Positions 8,824 through 18,211 of a DNA stretch of 31,553 nucleotides are shown here, in pieces; position 1 is the stretch's first letter; every line of letters starts with the position of its first letter. The notes beneath the pieces were generated by a model. The model was not told the origin of the DNA. It did no database searches and worked only from the letters and a program-made list of their open reading frames with translations. This stretch comes from UBA6624 sp964507645 (GTDB lineage Bacteria; UBP7; UBA6624): the NCBI GenBank assembly GCA_964507645.1, contig CAZDPU010000011.1, positions 1 to 31,553 on the forward strand, in the 5' to 3' direction. The position numbers and the translations under genes are program-made.

Positions 8824-8878
8824 CGTATATATTTCTCCTTTTTTAGGCTCAAGGAATTATCATACATCTGATTGAAAA
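8824..8878. promoter_or_regulatory. Divergent promoter region between the tricorn and pseudouridine synthase genes
   Basis: This 55-base gap separates two divergently transcribed genes. On the minus strand, TATGAT (8864 to 8859) is a good -10 candidate for the tricorn gene, and GGAG (8838 to 8835) is its ribosome binding site. On the plus strand, TATCAT (8858-8863) is a possible -10 for the rightward operon, almost superimposed on the other. No convincing -35 boxes are visible. The rightward gene has only weak purines before its ATG. Confidence 0.35.
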
Positions 8879-9610
8879 ATGAGAATAAATAAGTATCTTT
8901 CATTATGTGGGCTGGGTTCGAGGAGAAAGGTCGAAGAATTTATAAAAGAAGAAAGAGTCCAGGTTAGGAAAAAATCTGAAGAAATAACAGTTGTTAAAGA
9001 GCTTTTTTTTACTGTGGGAGAAACAGACGAAGTTTTTTTTGATGGTGAAAAAATCAAGCCAAAAATTTACAAATATATATTATTGAACAAGCCAAGAGGG
9101 TACCTCACAACAAAAAGTGACCCATTGAAAAGAAAAAACATCATGGATCTTATACCCAAAAATTTACAGCATCTTTCTCCAGTTGGACGTCTTGACAAGG
9201 ACACTGAAGGTCTTATCATCCTGACGAATGACGGTACTCTCTACCAGAAAATATCCCATCCAAAGTACAAGTTTGTTAAACACTATCTTGTTGAGGCAAA
9301 AGGGAAGGTTTCTTCAGAGAAGGTTTCATTGATGGCAAAAGGAATGAATTATGGAAAAGAAAGACTAAAAGCTCATTCGGCAAAAGTTATGGCTTCTCAG
9401 CAGGGAAGAACTATTGTTTCAATAAAATTGACTGAAGGCAAGAACAGGGAGATAAGAAAGATGTTTGTCTTGATAAAAAAGGTAATAATATCTCTCCAAA
9501 GAGTTGCTATAGGTCCTATTTCTGACAAAAAACTTCAAAAAGGAAAGTGGAGAAACCTCAGCAATGAAGAAGTTTTGAAACTTAAGAAAAAATTAGGAAT
9601 TGTGAAATGA
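8879..9610 (+). CDS. RsuA/RluB-family ribosomal RNA pseudouridine synthase
   Basis: This 243-residue enzyme should convert a specific uridine of ribosomal RNA to pseudouridine. An S4 RNA-binding domain occupies the N-terminus (RINKYLSLCGLGSRRKVEEF). The catalytic domain shows the family motif GRLDKDTEGLIILTNDG with catalytic Asp D106, and the late motif EGKNREIRKMF. Length and order fit the RsuA/RluB/RluE/RluF group. Which rRNA position is modified cannot be told from sequence alone, so I give no symbol. It is the first gene of a plus-strand operon: its TGA overlaps the ATG of the addB-like gene (ATGA). Confidence 0.93.
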   Translation: MRINKYLSLCGLGSRRKVEEFIKEERVQVRKKSEEITVVKELFFTVGETDEVFFDGEKIKPKIYKYILLNKPRGYLTTKSDPLKRKNIMDLIPKNLQHLSPVGRLDKDTEGLIILTNDGTLYQKISHPKYKFVKHYLVEAKGKVSSEKVSLMAKGMNYGKERLKAHSAKVMASQQGRTIVSIKLTEGKNREIRKMFVLIKKVIISLQRVAIGPISDKKLQKGKWRNLSNEEVLKLKKKLGIVK

Positions 9611-12183
9611 AAAGCCTTTATGTGGGCTCTCCATTATCTGTTTGGAACTCTCTTTGGGACTTTGTTGAACTCTATAAAAAAGAAAACCCTTTAGAGGCTT
9701 TAAAGATACTGGTTCCAACAAATCATGAAAAGAGATTAGTCAATGAAGAAGCTTTGAAGAGGGGTGTTTCAGGATTGTCACCTGTTTCATTTAGTGAAAT
9801 TGTAGAAGAGAGACTTTCCTTCAATAGGTTTTTTAAGATAGAGCCACCAGCCTTTATTGACAGAGCTGTTCTTGTTGACGCAATAAAAAAAGGAAAAAAT
9901 CTAGGTTTTGATGAGTTCCTGGAAGATGAATCGAATCTTTCTTTGGAAGAGCTAAGAAAAGCTGTTAATAGGATTTGTGAATACCTCCCTTTCGGTTTGG
10001 AGCTAGATGAAGAAGAGTCTCCTCTTGTTTGTCTGACTTTGGTTTGGAAAAGTATATGGATTCAAAAAAAGTCAAAATATTTACCTATTTCAATAAAAAC
10101 AAACCTTTTAGCAGATGAAAAAAAATTCAAAATAGACAAGAGTGATTCATTGATTGCATGCTGGGGGATTTCTAATTTAAATACATCCCAAGAAGAGCTT
10201 TTAAGACCTCTAAAAGACAAAATGAATTGGTATGTTCCTGGTCCTGATGTTGAGCTGAATCTTGATTCGTCTAGGTATATAAAAAGATTGAATTCGTATT
10301 TAGGGAAGAATGTTGTAGATCTCGGTTCTTCTGAGACAAAAATAAAAACTATAAAATGTGGAGATTTGCTCAATTCTTTTTACAAGGCAAAGGGTGATGG
10401 ATATAGGAATTTAAGCTGTCCTGAGGTGATTTTAGATGATTTAGTTTTGATGAATTCTCTTTTGAGCAATCTCGATAATGAAGACATCCTTTTTGAAAGG
10501 CCACTTTCGGCATCTCCTGCTGGAAGGGTTTTGAATTTCTACAAATGCAAAAGCGGTCAAGATTTCATATCTCAAAATGATTTCATTTTCAATTTGAACT
10601 CATTAAAAGTTTTTAATGGACTAAAAGAACTCTATGATTTTGATTTTGATTTATCCAAATATGGTTTAGTGGATTTTGAAAAAGATTTAAAAAGGTTGAA
10701 GAAAGCAGTTTCGAGCAAGATAAGACCTCCTAAAAATATAGATATTAAAAAATTAAAGAAATGGATTGATTTTTGTGATAAGAAAATTAAAAATCGCCTT
10801 AAAGAACAAACACTTTCAGGAGTTTGTGACACGAATTCAAAAGCTTTTATAGAAAAACTCATGAAGGAAAGTGGTTTTTCTTTGAATGATTTGATTTTTG
10901 AAAAAGATCCTGATGTTTATACAAGAATGAAATCAAGGAATATTACAAATATGAAAAATGGAGTTATCAATCCCAATCCTGTTGCATTTATAGGGTTGGT
11001 TGACAATAGGTTTCCTGGAAAGCTTGATTTACCTGATTGGCAAGAAAACAAAGAAAATAAAATTGGCCTTGAGGCAATAGGGCTTCCAGATGTTGAGATG
11101 CGTATAGAAGAAGAGTCATGGAGATCTTGGTGTTTGCAAAATAGAGGTGATTCAGGATGTTCTATTTATTGGGACAATATTGATAATCGTGGTGAAAAAC
11201 AATTCTTAAGTTCTTTGTTGGATTCAGGCAGGGTCAAGGAATCTGAATGTATTGAGGTCCAGGATTCTTGTTTGTCTGTTAACAGCTCGAGGTTTAAGAG
11301 ACAGATAGAGCTCTCTTTTTTCGAGTCAGTTGGTGATTTTGATGCTTATGAGGATTGGAAGGTTGGTGAGATGGATGAAAAAATATCTTTTAACGTTAGT
11401 GCTTTCAACAAGAAGAAGCCTCCTTGCCTGTTTGCATATTATGTATCCCAAGGAGGGGTTATTCGAACTCGAGACAAAAGAGATCCTGTTTATCCAGGCT
11501 CTTTAAACACGGGAACATTCATTCATGATTGCTTAGACAACCTAGGAAAAAGATTCAATGAAGGTGAAAATTATGAGACCTTAGTTTCAAGCGTAATGGC
11601 TGATGTTTCTTTGTGGCATCCATTTAACGAAGAGATTGTCAGGAGGGGTCTTTTCAAGAAATGGAAAATGTTTCTCGTAGAAGAGTTGGGGCGTTGGGAG
11701 GAATCAGGCTTTGAAAAATCAGAACAGGAGTATTCTTCTTCTTCTAAATTTTTTATGTCAAAAATTCCAGTTGTTAATGAGTTTTATGAAGATCTTCAAA
11801 ATATTGAAATGAGGGGGAGGATTGACAGGCTCGAGCATTATGTTTCAGAATCTGGAAAAGTCAACACAACAATAATTGATTACAAAACTGGAAAGAAAAA
11901 CCCAGATTGGACTCAGGCATTTTTTTATCCTTATCTATTGGAGAAAAATTGGAATTTTAAGGATTTTATTTACAGGTATATTTTTGAGGAAGTTGATAAG
12001 GATTCCAGTTGGGCTCATCAACAGGAATGGAGAAGAAAAAAGATTTCTGAGGGAATTTTGGAAAACATGAGAGCTTGGAAAAAAGACTGGACCCGCGGAA
12101 GGATTATTCCTTGCTGGGCAAAAGGTGAAGAGACGTGTTATTGGTGTAAAGAGTTTGGAAGGGGAAGGTTTTGGAAAATATGA
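9607..12183 (+). CDS. addB: AddB-like nuclease subunit of a helicase-nuclease recombination complex
   Basis: This 858-residue protein pairs with the AddA-like protein encoded next to it. Such complexes degrade and resect broken DNA ends for RecA-dependent repair. The N-terminal part is a diverged, inactive-looking helicase fold: the start (MKSLYVGSPLSVWNSLWDF) has no Walker A GKT, which AddB of Bacillus retains. The C-terminal part is a PD-(D/E)XK nuclease of the RecB/Cas4 type with H640 (GTFIHDCLD), D740 (RGRIDRLE) and D758-Y-K760 (IDYKTGK), all intact. Cys residues C607, C836, C844 and C847 could hold an iron-sulfur cluster, although their spacing differs from canonical AddB. It is short for the family. 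It overlaps the previous gene by four bases, and the next gene starts four bases after its stop. Confidence 0.82.
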   Translation: MKSLYVGSPLSVWNSLWDFVELYKKENPLEALKILVPTNHEKRLVNEEALKRGVSGLSPVSFSEIVEERLSFNRFFKIEPPAFIDRAVLVDAIKKGKNLGFDEFLEDESNLSLEELRKAVNRICEYLPFGLELDEEESPLVCLTLVWKSIWIQKKSKYLPISIKTNLLADEKKFKIDKSDSLIACWGISNLNTSQEELLRPLKDKMNWYVPGPDVELNLDSSRYIKRLNSYLGKNVVDLGSSETKIKTIKCGDLLNSFYKAKGDGYRNLSCPEVILDDLVLMNSLLSNLDNEDILFERPLSASPAGRVLNFYKCKSGQDFISQNDFIFNLNSLKVFNGLKELYDFDFDLSKYGLVDFEKDLKRLKKAVSSKIRPPKNIDIKKLKKWIDFCDKKIKNRLKEQTLSGVCDTNSKAFIEKLMKESGFSLNDLIFEKDPDVYTRMKSRNITNMKNGVINPNPVAFIGLVDNRFPGKLDLPDWQENKENKIGLEAIGLPDVEMRIEEESWRSWCLQNRGDSGCSIYWDNIDNRGEKQFLSSLLDSGRVKESECIEVQDSCLSVNSSRFKRQIELSFFESVGDFDAYEDWKVGEMDEKISFNVSAFNKKKPPCLFAYYVSQGGVIRTRDKRDPVYPGSLNTGTFIHDCLDNLGKRFNEGENYETLVSSVMADVSLWHPFNEEIVRRGLFKKWKMFLVEELGRWEESGFEKSEQEYSSSSKFFMSKIPVVNEFYEDLQNIEMRGRIDRLEHYVSESGKVNTTIIDYKTGKKNPDWTQAFFYPYLLEKNWNFKDFIYRYIFEEVDKDSSWAHQQEWRRKKISEGILENMRAWKKDWTRGRIIPCWAKGEETCYWCKEFGRGRFWKI

Positions 12184-12187
12184 AATT

Positions 12188-15100
12188 ATGAACAACATTC
12201 CAGAGTTTATTAATGCTAGTGCTGGAACAGGGAAGACAACAAGACTTGTAGTCTATTTTTTATATAAATTATTACAAGCCAAAGATCCAAGAAAAGTCAT
12301 TGCTTGTACTTTCACCATTGCAGCAACCAATGAATTTAAAAGTAGGGTAGTTGATTATCTTAAAAAAACGGATAAGGAATTACTACAAATATTTAATAAT
12401 TTTGATTTAAAGCCAATAGAGATACGTGGAAACAAAGAAAAGTTAATACCAATACTAGAGATAAAAACCCTAGATAGTTTTTTCTTAAGCCTGTTTTCAA
12501 GAAATTCAAATAATACTTTTTATCGAATCATGAATGATTTCGATTCGGAAAGAATTTATCAAGAATCTTACACTCGTTGGATAAAAAAAACTGAAGGTTT
12601 CGAGGATCAGAGATGGAGAGAGAAACTTAATTCTGTTGTCAAAAAACTAGAGCCTTATGACATTGAGGAATCCAAAGCTCTTTTTGATTCGTGCAGATTT
12701 AAAAATTTAAATTCATTTTTAAAAATCAAACAAGATGAAATCAAGGATTTATTTTCAGAAATTAAAAAAAATCTGCCTTCGGAATTTAAACCTACCTCAA
12801 GAAGCAATGACTATGTTAAATTAATAGAAAATGCATATTTTGCATTAGATTTTTCAAACCTTAAAACCAATCGAATAAAGCAAGAATTGGAAAAAATTGA
12901 AGAATTTATAGGTTCAAGAGATTTCTTGGATGTTGAAATCATGACAAAAATAACAAAATTCAAACAATTGATTAAAAATTATGAAAATTATGAATTTGAA
13001 AACCATGGAGACAGTCACTTTTTTAAAAAAATACTTGAGCTTATTTTGATTTTTAAATCAAACATCAAAAAAGAAAGATTTTTTTCAAGCCCTTTTATAT
13101 TGAGAAGCTTGTTAAAAAGATTGAATTCAGGCTTGTTTGATTTTGAGTGTGATCATCTTTTTGTTGACGAGTTTCAGGATACAAATCGTTTCCAAGGTCG
13201 GATTTTAAGGATGTTGAAAGGACATTTTAATTTTAATATTACATTTGTTGGTGATTCAAAGCAAGCGATATATAAATTCAGAGATGCAAGCTCGGCAGCA
13301 TTTTTTGAAGTTGACAGAAGGGTTAAGGATGAAAACAAGAAGGTAATAAATAGGTCTTTTAGGTCAAATAGACCAATCTTGGCCTTAACGAATTGGATTT
13401 TTGAAAGGTTTTACGGAGCATCTAAAGACTGGCGACTTTTTTCAACTGATGACTCAAATGCATTTTTAGATTCTGAAAAATACCCTTTAACTATTTGGTC
13501 CTGCAAGATTCCAGAAATAAAAAATGCAAATCGTGGAACATGGATGAAGTCAGGTAGCACCTTGCAAAACCTTGAGCAAAGGGCAGTTGATTGTGTGAGC
13601 TGGATAAGGGCTGAAAATCCAGATGAAAGCATTCTTGTTTTAGCAAAGAATTGGAAAAGTCTAGGAGGTATTGCAAAAGGGCTTAGCTCTATTGGCGTGA
13701 ATGCAGTTATAGCGGGAAGTCCAAACCTTATGAACAAAGATGATATTGACCAGGACATAATCCATATAAAACAAATTTTCAGATGCTTAATAAACCCTAG
13801 TGACAAGGCTATTTTGAATTCTGTGTTAATTGGAAATTCTTTTGCCCACAATTTAAAAGATATAAAGAATGAAAAAAATATAAAAAAATCTCTAGAAATC
13901 ATTAACAAATATTCTTCAAGGCTTTACAAGGGAGACTCTATAAGTTCTACTCTTGTAGATTTTTTGAATGAAACTGGTTATATTTATGGAATCAAGGGTG
14001 ACACAAGGTCTCATGAGAGGACATTGAAGATATTTGAATTTTTAAGGAATATCACATTGCATGAAAAAAGTGGTCACTTTAAAGGCTTTGAGGATTTTCT
14101 TTATTGGGCAGATTCAGGATTTCGAACCCATTCTCCACCGCCAGGTCTTGAAAAGCCTGAGCCTGTCTTTTTAAGAACTTCCTATGGGGCAAAAGGGCTA
14201 TCTGCTGACCATGTTGTGATTGTTAGCCCTGATGAACAATCTAAAAAAACATGTTTTGAAGATTTGGAATTTGAAAAAATGCTACCAACTACACATCCTT
14301 TAAGGCCTAATCCAATTGAAATAAGTTTGAAGGAAAATGGAGATTTGGAATCAATGTGGTTTTTCTTTGATGAATTTAAGAATCCAAAGAAAGTTTGGAC
14401 AAGTGAATCGTTTCTTAAGTCATGGAAAAAAACTTCAGAAGAGTTTTATCAAGAACAAATTAATGTAAATTATGTTTCAATGACTAGGGCCAAGAAAACA
14501 TTGCATGTTGTCTCAAATGGCTTCTATCATCCCCATAAGTTAAGAAAGGGTGATTTTTTATCGGCTATTTACAAACCCCTTTTAGGTAATTTCAAAAATT
14601 CTTTTGAAAGCTTCTCGAGATGTTCTTTTGACGAGATTGATATCCCAATCCCAAAGGAGCATTTAGACGATCAAGGTTATTCTGAAGAATCTTTTGTAAA
14701 GTATTTGCTTCCTGAAGCAAGAAGAATTAAGCATGCGAAAAGGATGATTGATGAGAGTTTGTTAAATGAAATTGCAAAAGAGCGTTTTTCAAAAAAAAGG
14801 GCAGAAGATATTGGAGAGTCGGACAATGGTGAATCCAATGAAGTTGCTAGAGGCAATTCTTTTCATAAAGTTATTGAAGTATTTGGACCCCCAGTGAACA
14901 AGGAAGTTTGGGTTAAGGATGTTTTGGATAGTGGCATTGAAGAAATACTTGAATTAAATTCAAATAAATTTCAAGATTTTGTATTTTCTTTTTCAGAGAG
15001 AATAAACCAAGATCAAATATGGAAATCCATAAAAAAAGACCTAATTACATTTTGGACCGAATATCAGATAAAAGGTTCAGAAAAGAAAGAGTTTCAAAAG

Positions 15101-15313
15101 ATAGATTTGCTCATAGAGAAGAAGGATAGATTCATCATAATAGATTGGAAAACCGGAAAGAGGACTAAAGGCAAAAAGGATAAATACTCAGAGCAGGTTG
15201 CTCATTACAGGGACGTTCTTTCGGTTTTCTTAAGCCAAAACAAGATAGACAAAGGTGTGGAATGTTATATAGCATGGGTGGATGAAAAAAATAAAATCAT
15301 GGAGAGGGTCTAA
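12188..15313 (+). CDS. addA: AddA-like UvrD-family helicase-nuclease
   Basis: This 1041-residue superfamily 1A helicase has a C-terminal nuclease domain and is the motor of an AddAB-type end-processing complex. Walker A is ASAGTGKT (K16), motif II is FVDEFQDT (D327, E328), motif III VGDSKQAIYKFR, motif IV NRSFRSNRP, motif V LRTSYGAKGL and motif VI YVSMTRAKKTL. The nuclease shows H893 (GNSFHKVIE), D973 and D986-W-K988 (IDWKTGK), so both activities look intact. I chose the ATG at 12188, four bases after the addB stop, because it places ASAGTGKT close to the N-terminus as in AddA and RecB. A GTG at 12125 would add 21 residues inside addB. A RecB relation is possible, but the partner is AddB-like and no recC or recD is seen. 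Confidence 0.9.
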   Translation: MNNIPEFINASAGTGKTTRLVVYFLYKLLQAKDPRKVIACTFTIAATNEFKSRVVDYLKKTDKELLQIFNNFDLKPIEIRGNKEKLIPILEIKTLDSFFLSLFSRNSNNTFYRIMNDFDSERIYQESYTRWIKKTEGFEDQRWREKLNSVVKKLEPYDIEESKALFDSCRFKNLNSFLKIKQDEIKDLFSEIKKNLPSEFKPTSRSNDYVKLIENAYFALDFSNLKTNRIKQELEKIEEFIGSRDFLDVEIMTKITKFKQLIKNYENYEFENHGDSHFFKKILELILIFKSNIKKERFFSSPFILRSLLKRLNSGLFDFECDHLFVDEFQDTNRFQGRILRMLKGHFNFNITFVGDSKQAIYKFRDASSAAFFEVDRRVKDENKKVINRSFRSNRPILALTNWIFERFYGASKDWRLFSTDDSNAFLDSEKYPLTIWSCKIPEIKNANRGTWMKSGSTLQNLEQRAVDCVSWIRAENPDESILVLAKNWKSLGGIAKGLSSIGVNAVIAGSPNLMNKDDIDQDIIHIKQIFRCLINPSDKAILNSVLIGNSFAHNLKDIKNEKNIKKSLEIINKYSSRLYKGDSISSTLVDFLNETGYIYGIKGDTRSHERTLKIFEFLRNITLHEKSGHFKGFEDFLYWADSGFRTHSPPPGLEKPEPVFLRTSYGAKGLSADHVVIVSPDEQSKKTCFEDLEFEKMLPTTHPLRPNPIEISLKENGDLESMWFFFDEFKNPKKVWTSESFLKSWKKTSEEFYQEQINVNYVSMTRAKKTLHVVSNGFYHPHKLRKGDFLSAIYKPLLGNFKNSFESFSRCSFDEIDIPIPKEHLDDQGYSEESFVKYLLPEARRIKHAKRMIDESLLNEIAKERFSKKRAEDIGESDNGESNEVARGNSFHKVIEVFGPPVNKEVWVKDVLDSGIEEILELNSNKFQDFVFSFSERINQDQIWKSIKKDLITFWTEYQIKGSEKKEFQKIDLLIEKKDRFIIIDWKTGKRTKGKKDKYSEQVAHYRDVLSVFLSQNKIDKGVECYIAWVDEKNKIMERV

Positions 15314-15315
15314 AA

Positions 15316-16296
15316 ATGTTTAGAGATCATTTATGTTTAGGTTTCAACGGAACTGAAATGACCGGGACATTAAAAGATTTTTTAATGCATTTTAAGGCTG
15401 GATCTTTGATAGTCTTTTCTAGGAATTGGGAATCTCCAGAACAGTTTAAAGGTCTAACAGATGAAATTAGACTTCTTTACAAAAAAAACAAACTCAAACC
15501 TCCACTCATAGCTGTTGACCAGGAGGGGGGGCAGGTTCAAAGGTTTAAATCTGGCTTTATGGATTTTCCTTCATTTTTTGAACTGGGAGAAAAGTACAAA
15601 AAGGATGGAGACTTAAATTACATTTACAATTTTGCAAAAAAGAAAGGCTTGATGCTGAAGAGCCTCGGAATAGATATTAATTTTTCACCAGTCTTAGATG
15701 TTGCAAGAAATAAAGAAAATCCAATAATCTACAAAACAAAAAGATCTTTTTCAAACAGAGAAAGGACTGTCTCCATGTTGGGTTTATCTTATTCAGAAGG
15801 ATTATTAAGTTCTGGAGTAATTCCTTGTGGCAAGCATTTTCCTGGGCATGGTGGAACTGACAAGGATAGCCATTTGGAATTGCCTATTGTTTTGGATTAT
15901 CCTGAAAATATGTTTCTTGACCTTGTTCCTTTTGCAGCCTTTATAAAACATGGATTCAAAATGCTAATGTCTTCTCATGTTTTGTATAAGGGTATTGACT
16001 CTGAGAATCCTGCGACTTTAAGCAAGATAATAAATAAGAGTTTACTAAGGAACGGATTGGGTTTTGAGGGTGTTTTGGTTAGTGATGATTTATGTATGAG
16101 GGCTTTATATAGTGAGAAATTAAAAAAAGAAAATGATGTGAATAGTTTGTTTTTTGAAGCTTTAGAAGCTGGGAATGATATGGTTCTTGTTTGTCACGAA
16201 GAATATATAAAAAAATTGGACTTTTCTTATTTGGAAAAACAAATAGGAGACAAGTTTAAAAAATCCCAAGAGAGAATTAAAAATCTTAAAAGTTAA
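15316..16296 (+). CDS. nagZ: NagZ-type beta-N-acetylhexosaminidase (GH3)
   Basis: This 326-residue glycoside hydrolase family 3 enzyme should remove terminal N-acetylglucosamine from peptidoglycan turnover fragments. The family hallmark KHFPGHGGTDKDSH is at residues 173-186 and contains the unusual His general acid/base on a flexible loop (H186, with D184). The nucleophile should be D257 in VLVSDDLCM. Length is close to E. coli NagZ, and no signal peptide is visible, consistent with a cytoplasmic recycling enzyme. A strong GGAGAGG ribosome binding site inside the end of addA precedes the ATG. It ends exactly at the base before the convergent gene's stop codon. Why it shares an operon with addAB is not clear. 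Confidence 0.93.
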   Translation: MFRDHLCLGFNGTEMTGTLKDFLMHFKAGSLIVFSRNWESPEQFKGLTDEIRLLYKKNKLKPPLIAVDQEGGQVQRFKSGFMDFPSFFELGEKYKKDGDLNYIYNFAKKKGLMLKSLGIDINFSPVLDVARNKENPIIYKTKRSFSNRERTVSMLGLSYSEGLLSSGVIPCGKHFPGHGGTDKDSHLELPIVLDYPENMFLDLVPFAAFIKHGFKMLMSSHVLYKGIDSENPATLSKIINKSLLRNGLGFEGVLVSDDLCMRALYSEKLKKENDVNSLFFEALEAGNDMVLVCHEEYIKKLDFSYLEKQIGDKFKKSQERIKNLKS

Positions 16297-17199
16297 TTAT
16301 TGGTCTATTTCTTGTTTTTTAGGAACTTCTCTAACTAGCCTAAAGCCAATCAGTATGTGTTTTGAGTTTTCATTCCATTCTCTAAAAAATGCGGTTCGAC
16401 AAGTTTCACGAATTGAGTACCAGGAGCATCCTTTTGTGATTGATTTTTCAGGTGTATTTTTGTCATTTGTTTCTGTTGTCGTTGATGTCCATTCCATAAC
16501 ATTCCCCATTGCATCTATAAGCCCATAGGGGCTTTTGTCTTTTTCATATTTCCCAACTTCACTACTTTTTCGTTCTTTGTTTTCTGCATTAAGGTTATTT
16601 GAGTCCCATGTATTTCCCCAAGGGTAGGTACGACCATCTTTTCCTCGTGATGCTTTTTCCCACTCATCAGCAGTTGGCAAGCGATAAATACATCCATGCT
16701 GGGATGAAAGCCATTCAGCATATCTTTCTGCATCTTTTTTGCTTATCAGGACAACAGGGTGGTTTGCAAGACCTTCAGGATATCTTGTTCCATTCCATAT
16801 AAAGTTTTCAATTAGATCAAATGTGAATGAAGGAGGTGTTGCAAAATCAAAATCTTTTTTTTGAAATTCCCAATCTTTTAAAGTGATTGAGGGAGATCTG
16901 TGGCCAGTCCATCTTACAAAGAGCCTGAATTCGCTTTGGGTAACAAGTTTCTTGCTTATTTCAAATTCTTCAAGGTTTTTTTCATGGATGCCTGGTTCCC
17001 TTTCTTCCAAGTTTGGAATTATTAAAGCTGCTTCTTTTTCTTCTTTTGAAGATCCGGAAATAAATTTTCCAGATGGTATCTTTACATAATTCTTATCTAA
17101 AACAGGACAAACGGGATCTTTTTTTTCAAAACTGTCATCTGCGAAGGTTTTAAAAGTGAGCAATGAGATAAAAAGGAAGAAGATAGCAATTTTTTTCAT
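16297..17199 (-). CDS. Exported SUMF1/formylglycine-generating-enzyme-fold protein
   Basis: This 300-residue protein has a signal peptide (MKKIAIFFLFISLLTFKTFA) and a SUMF1/FGE-sulfatase domain: YVKIPSGKFISGS, HPVVLISKKDAERYAEWL, YRLPTADEWEKASRG, YPWGN, YGLIDAMGNVMEWT and ILIGFRLVRE. This C-type-lectin-like fold includes formylglycine-generating enzymes, PvdO/EgtB relatives and non-catalytic ligand-binding proteins. The usual GGSW is GCSW here, and one Cys follows in ETCRTAF, so the two-Cys pattern of true FGE is not clearly kept. I would not claim FGE activity. I chose the ATG at 17199 because it starts the signal peptide, although an ATG at 17217 is also in frame. It lies 34 bases downstream of the HD-GYP gene (16 bases from the alternative ATG) and is probably co-transcribed with it. 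Confidence 0.85.
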   Translation of the reverse strand: MKKIAIFFLFISLLTFKTFADDSFEKKDPVCPVLDKNYVKIPSGKFISGSSKEEKEAALIIPNLEEREPGIHEKNLEEFEISKKLVTQSEFRLFVRWTGHRSPSITLKDWEFQKKDFDFATPPSFTFDLIENFIWNGTRYPEGLANHPVVLISKKDAERYAEWLSSQHGCIYRLPTADEWEKASRGKDGRTYPWGNTWDSNNLNAENKERKSSEVGKYEKDKSPYGLIDAMGNVMEWTSTTTETNDKNTPEKSITKGCSWYSIRETCRTAFFREWNENSKHILIGFRLVREVPKKQEIDQ

Positions 17200-17233
17200 G
17201 GCTATAAAATGATACATTATTTTTTTCTATTAT

Positions 17234-18211
17234 CTACTCGGAAATATCGTCAAAGATGCCATCTTTAACTAGTCTTGAAAAAAGCATCACAAGCTCTGAG
17301 TCCAATTTTCCAGATTGAGCTTCTTCTTGCAGTATTCTTATAGCAGTTTCGGGACTCATTGATTTTTTGTAACTTCTCGTTGTTGTTAGTGCATCATATA
17401 TGTCAGCAATAGCCATTATCCTTGATTCTTTTGTTATCTCATCTCCCTTTAACTTGTCAGGATATCCAGTTCCATCAAGTTTTTCATGGTGGTGGAGAAC
17501 AATATCCACAACAGTTTTCAATGATTTAAGGTCTTTTAAGATGTCTGCACCTATTGAAGGATGAAGCAGTATGTGCTTCCATTCTTCTTCAGAAAGTTTT
17601 CCTTCTTTATTTAAAACAGCATCAGGAACTGCAATTTTCCCTAAGTCATGGAGAAGGGCACCTCTTTTTAGGTTTCTTAAGTCCCATTGCTCTAAGCCAG
17701 CAGCTTCGCCAAGCTTGACTGCATAAGTTGTAACTCTTTCAACATGTCCTTCTGTATATTTGTCTTTTGCTTCTATTATTTTTGCCGTCATTGCTATAAC
17801 AGCATCTACGCTTTCAAGCTCATCCAGTAGATTTTTTCCTCTCAAGAGATTCCTAACTCTTGCCATTAATAAGGATTTGTTGAATGGTTTTGTTATAAAG
17901 TCATCTGCACCTAATTCAATCCCTTTTACATTGCTGTCTATGTCTGAAAGGGCAGTTAAAAGTATTATTGGTATTAGTTCAGTTTCTTTTTTTGATTTCA
18001 TTTGTTCAAGAACTTGAAATCCATCGATTTTAGGCATCATGATGTCCAGCAGTATTAAATCTGGGTGTTTTTTTTCAACTTCATCAAGAGCTTCAGATCC
18101 ATCTCTTGCAACCCTGACTAAATGACCCCTGCTTAAAAGAAGTGCCTCAAGAACCCTGACATTCATTTCGTTGTCGTCAACAACAAGAATATCAGCTTTT
18201 GGCATTGGCAT
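17234..18211 (-). CDS. Response regulator with REC and HD-GYP domains (putative c-di-GMP phosphodiesterase)
   Basis: This 325-residue protein joins a phosphoacceptor receiver domain (about 5-125; VDDNE, D56 in LLDIMMP, K109 in ITKPF) to an HD-GYP domain (about 135-320). The latter has the catalytic H188-D189 (ALLHDLGK) and a complete HHEKLDGTGYP signature at 241-251, which in this family goes with hydrolysis of cyclic di-GMP. It should act in the cytoplasm as the output of a two-component system. The gene starts 38 bases from a divergently transcribed histidine kinase, its probable partner. ATGs at 18211 and 18205 are both possible starts. The SUMF1-type gene follows on the same strand. Confidence 0.94.
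   Translation of the reverse strand: MPMPKADILVVDDNEMNVRVLEALLLSRGHLVRVARDGSEALDEVEKKHPDLILLDIMMPKIDGFQVLEQMKSKKETELIPIILLTALSDIDSNVKGIELGADDFITKPFNKSLLMARVRNLLRGKNLLDELESVDAVIAMTAKIIEAKDKYTEGHVERVTTYAVKLGEAAGLEQWDLRNLKRGALLHDLGKIAVPDAVLNKEGKLSEEEWKHILLHPSIGADILKDLKSLKTVVDIVLHHHEKLDGTGYPDKLKGDEITKESRIMAIADIYDALTTTRSYKKSMSPETAIRILQEEAQSGKLDSELVMLFSRLVKDGIFDDISE

Noticed and set aside
12125..12187. GTG at 12125 as the addA start
   Set aside because: It lies inside addB, and the ATG at 12188 gives the normal short lead before ASAGTGKT.
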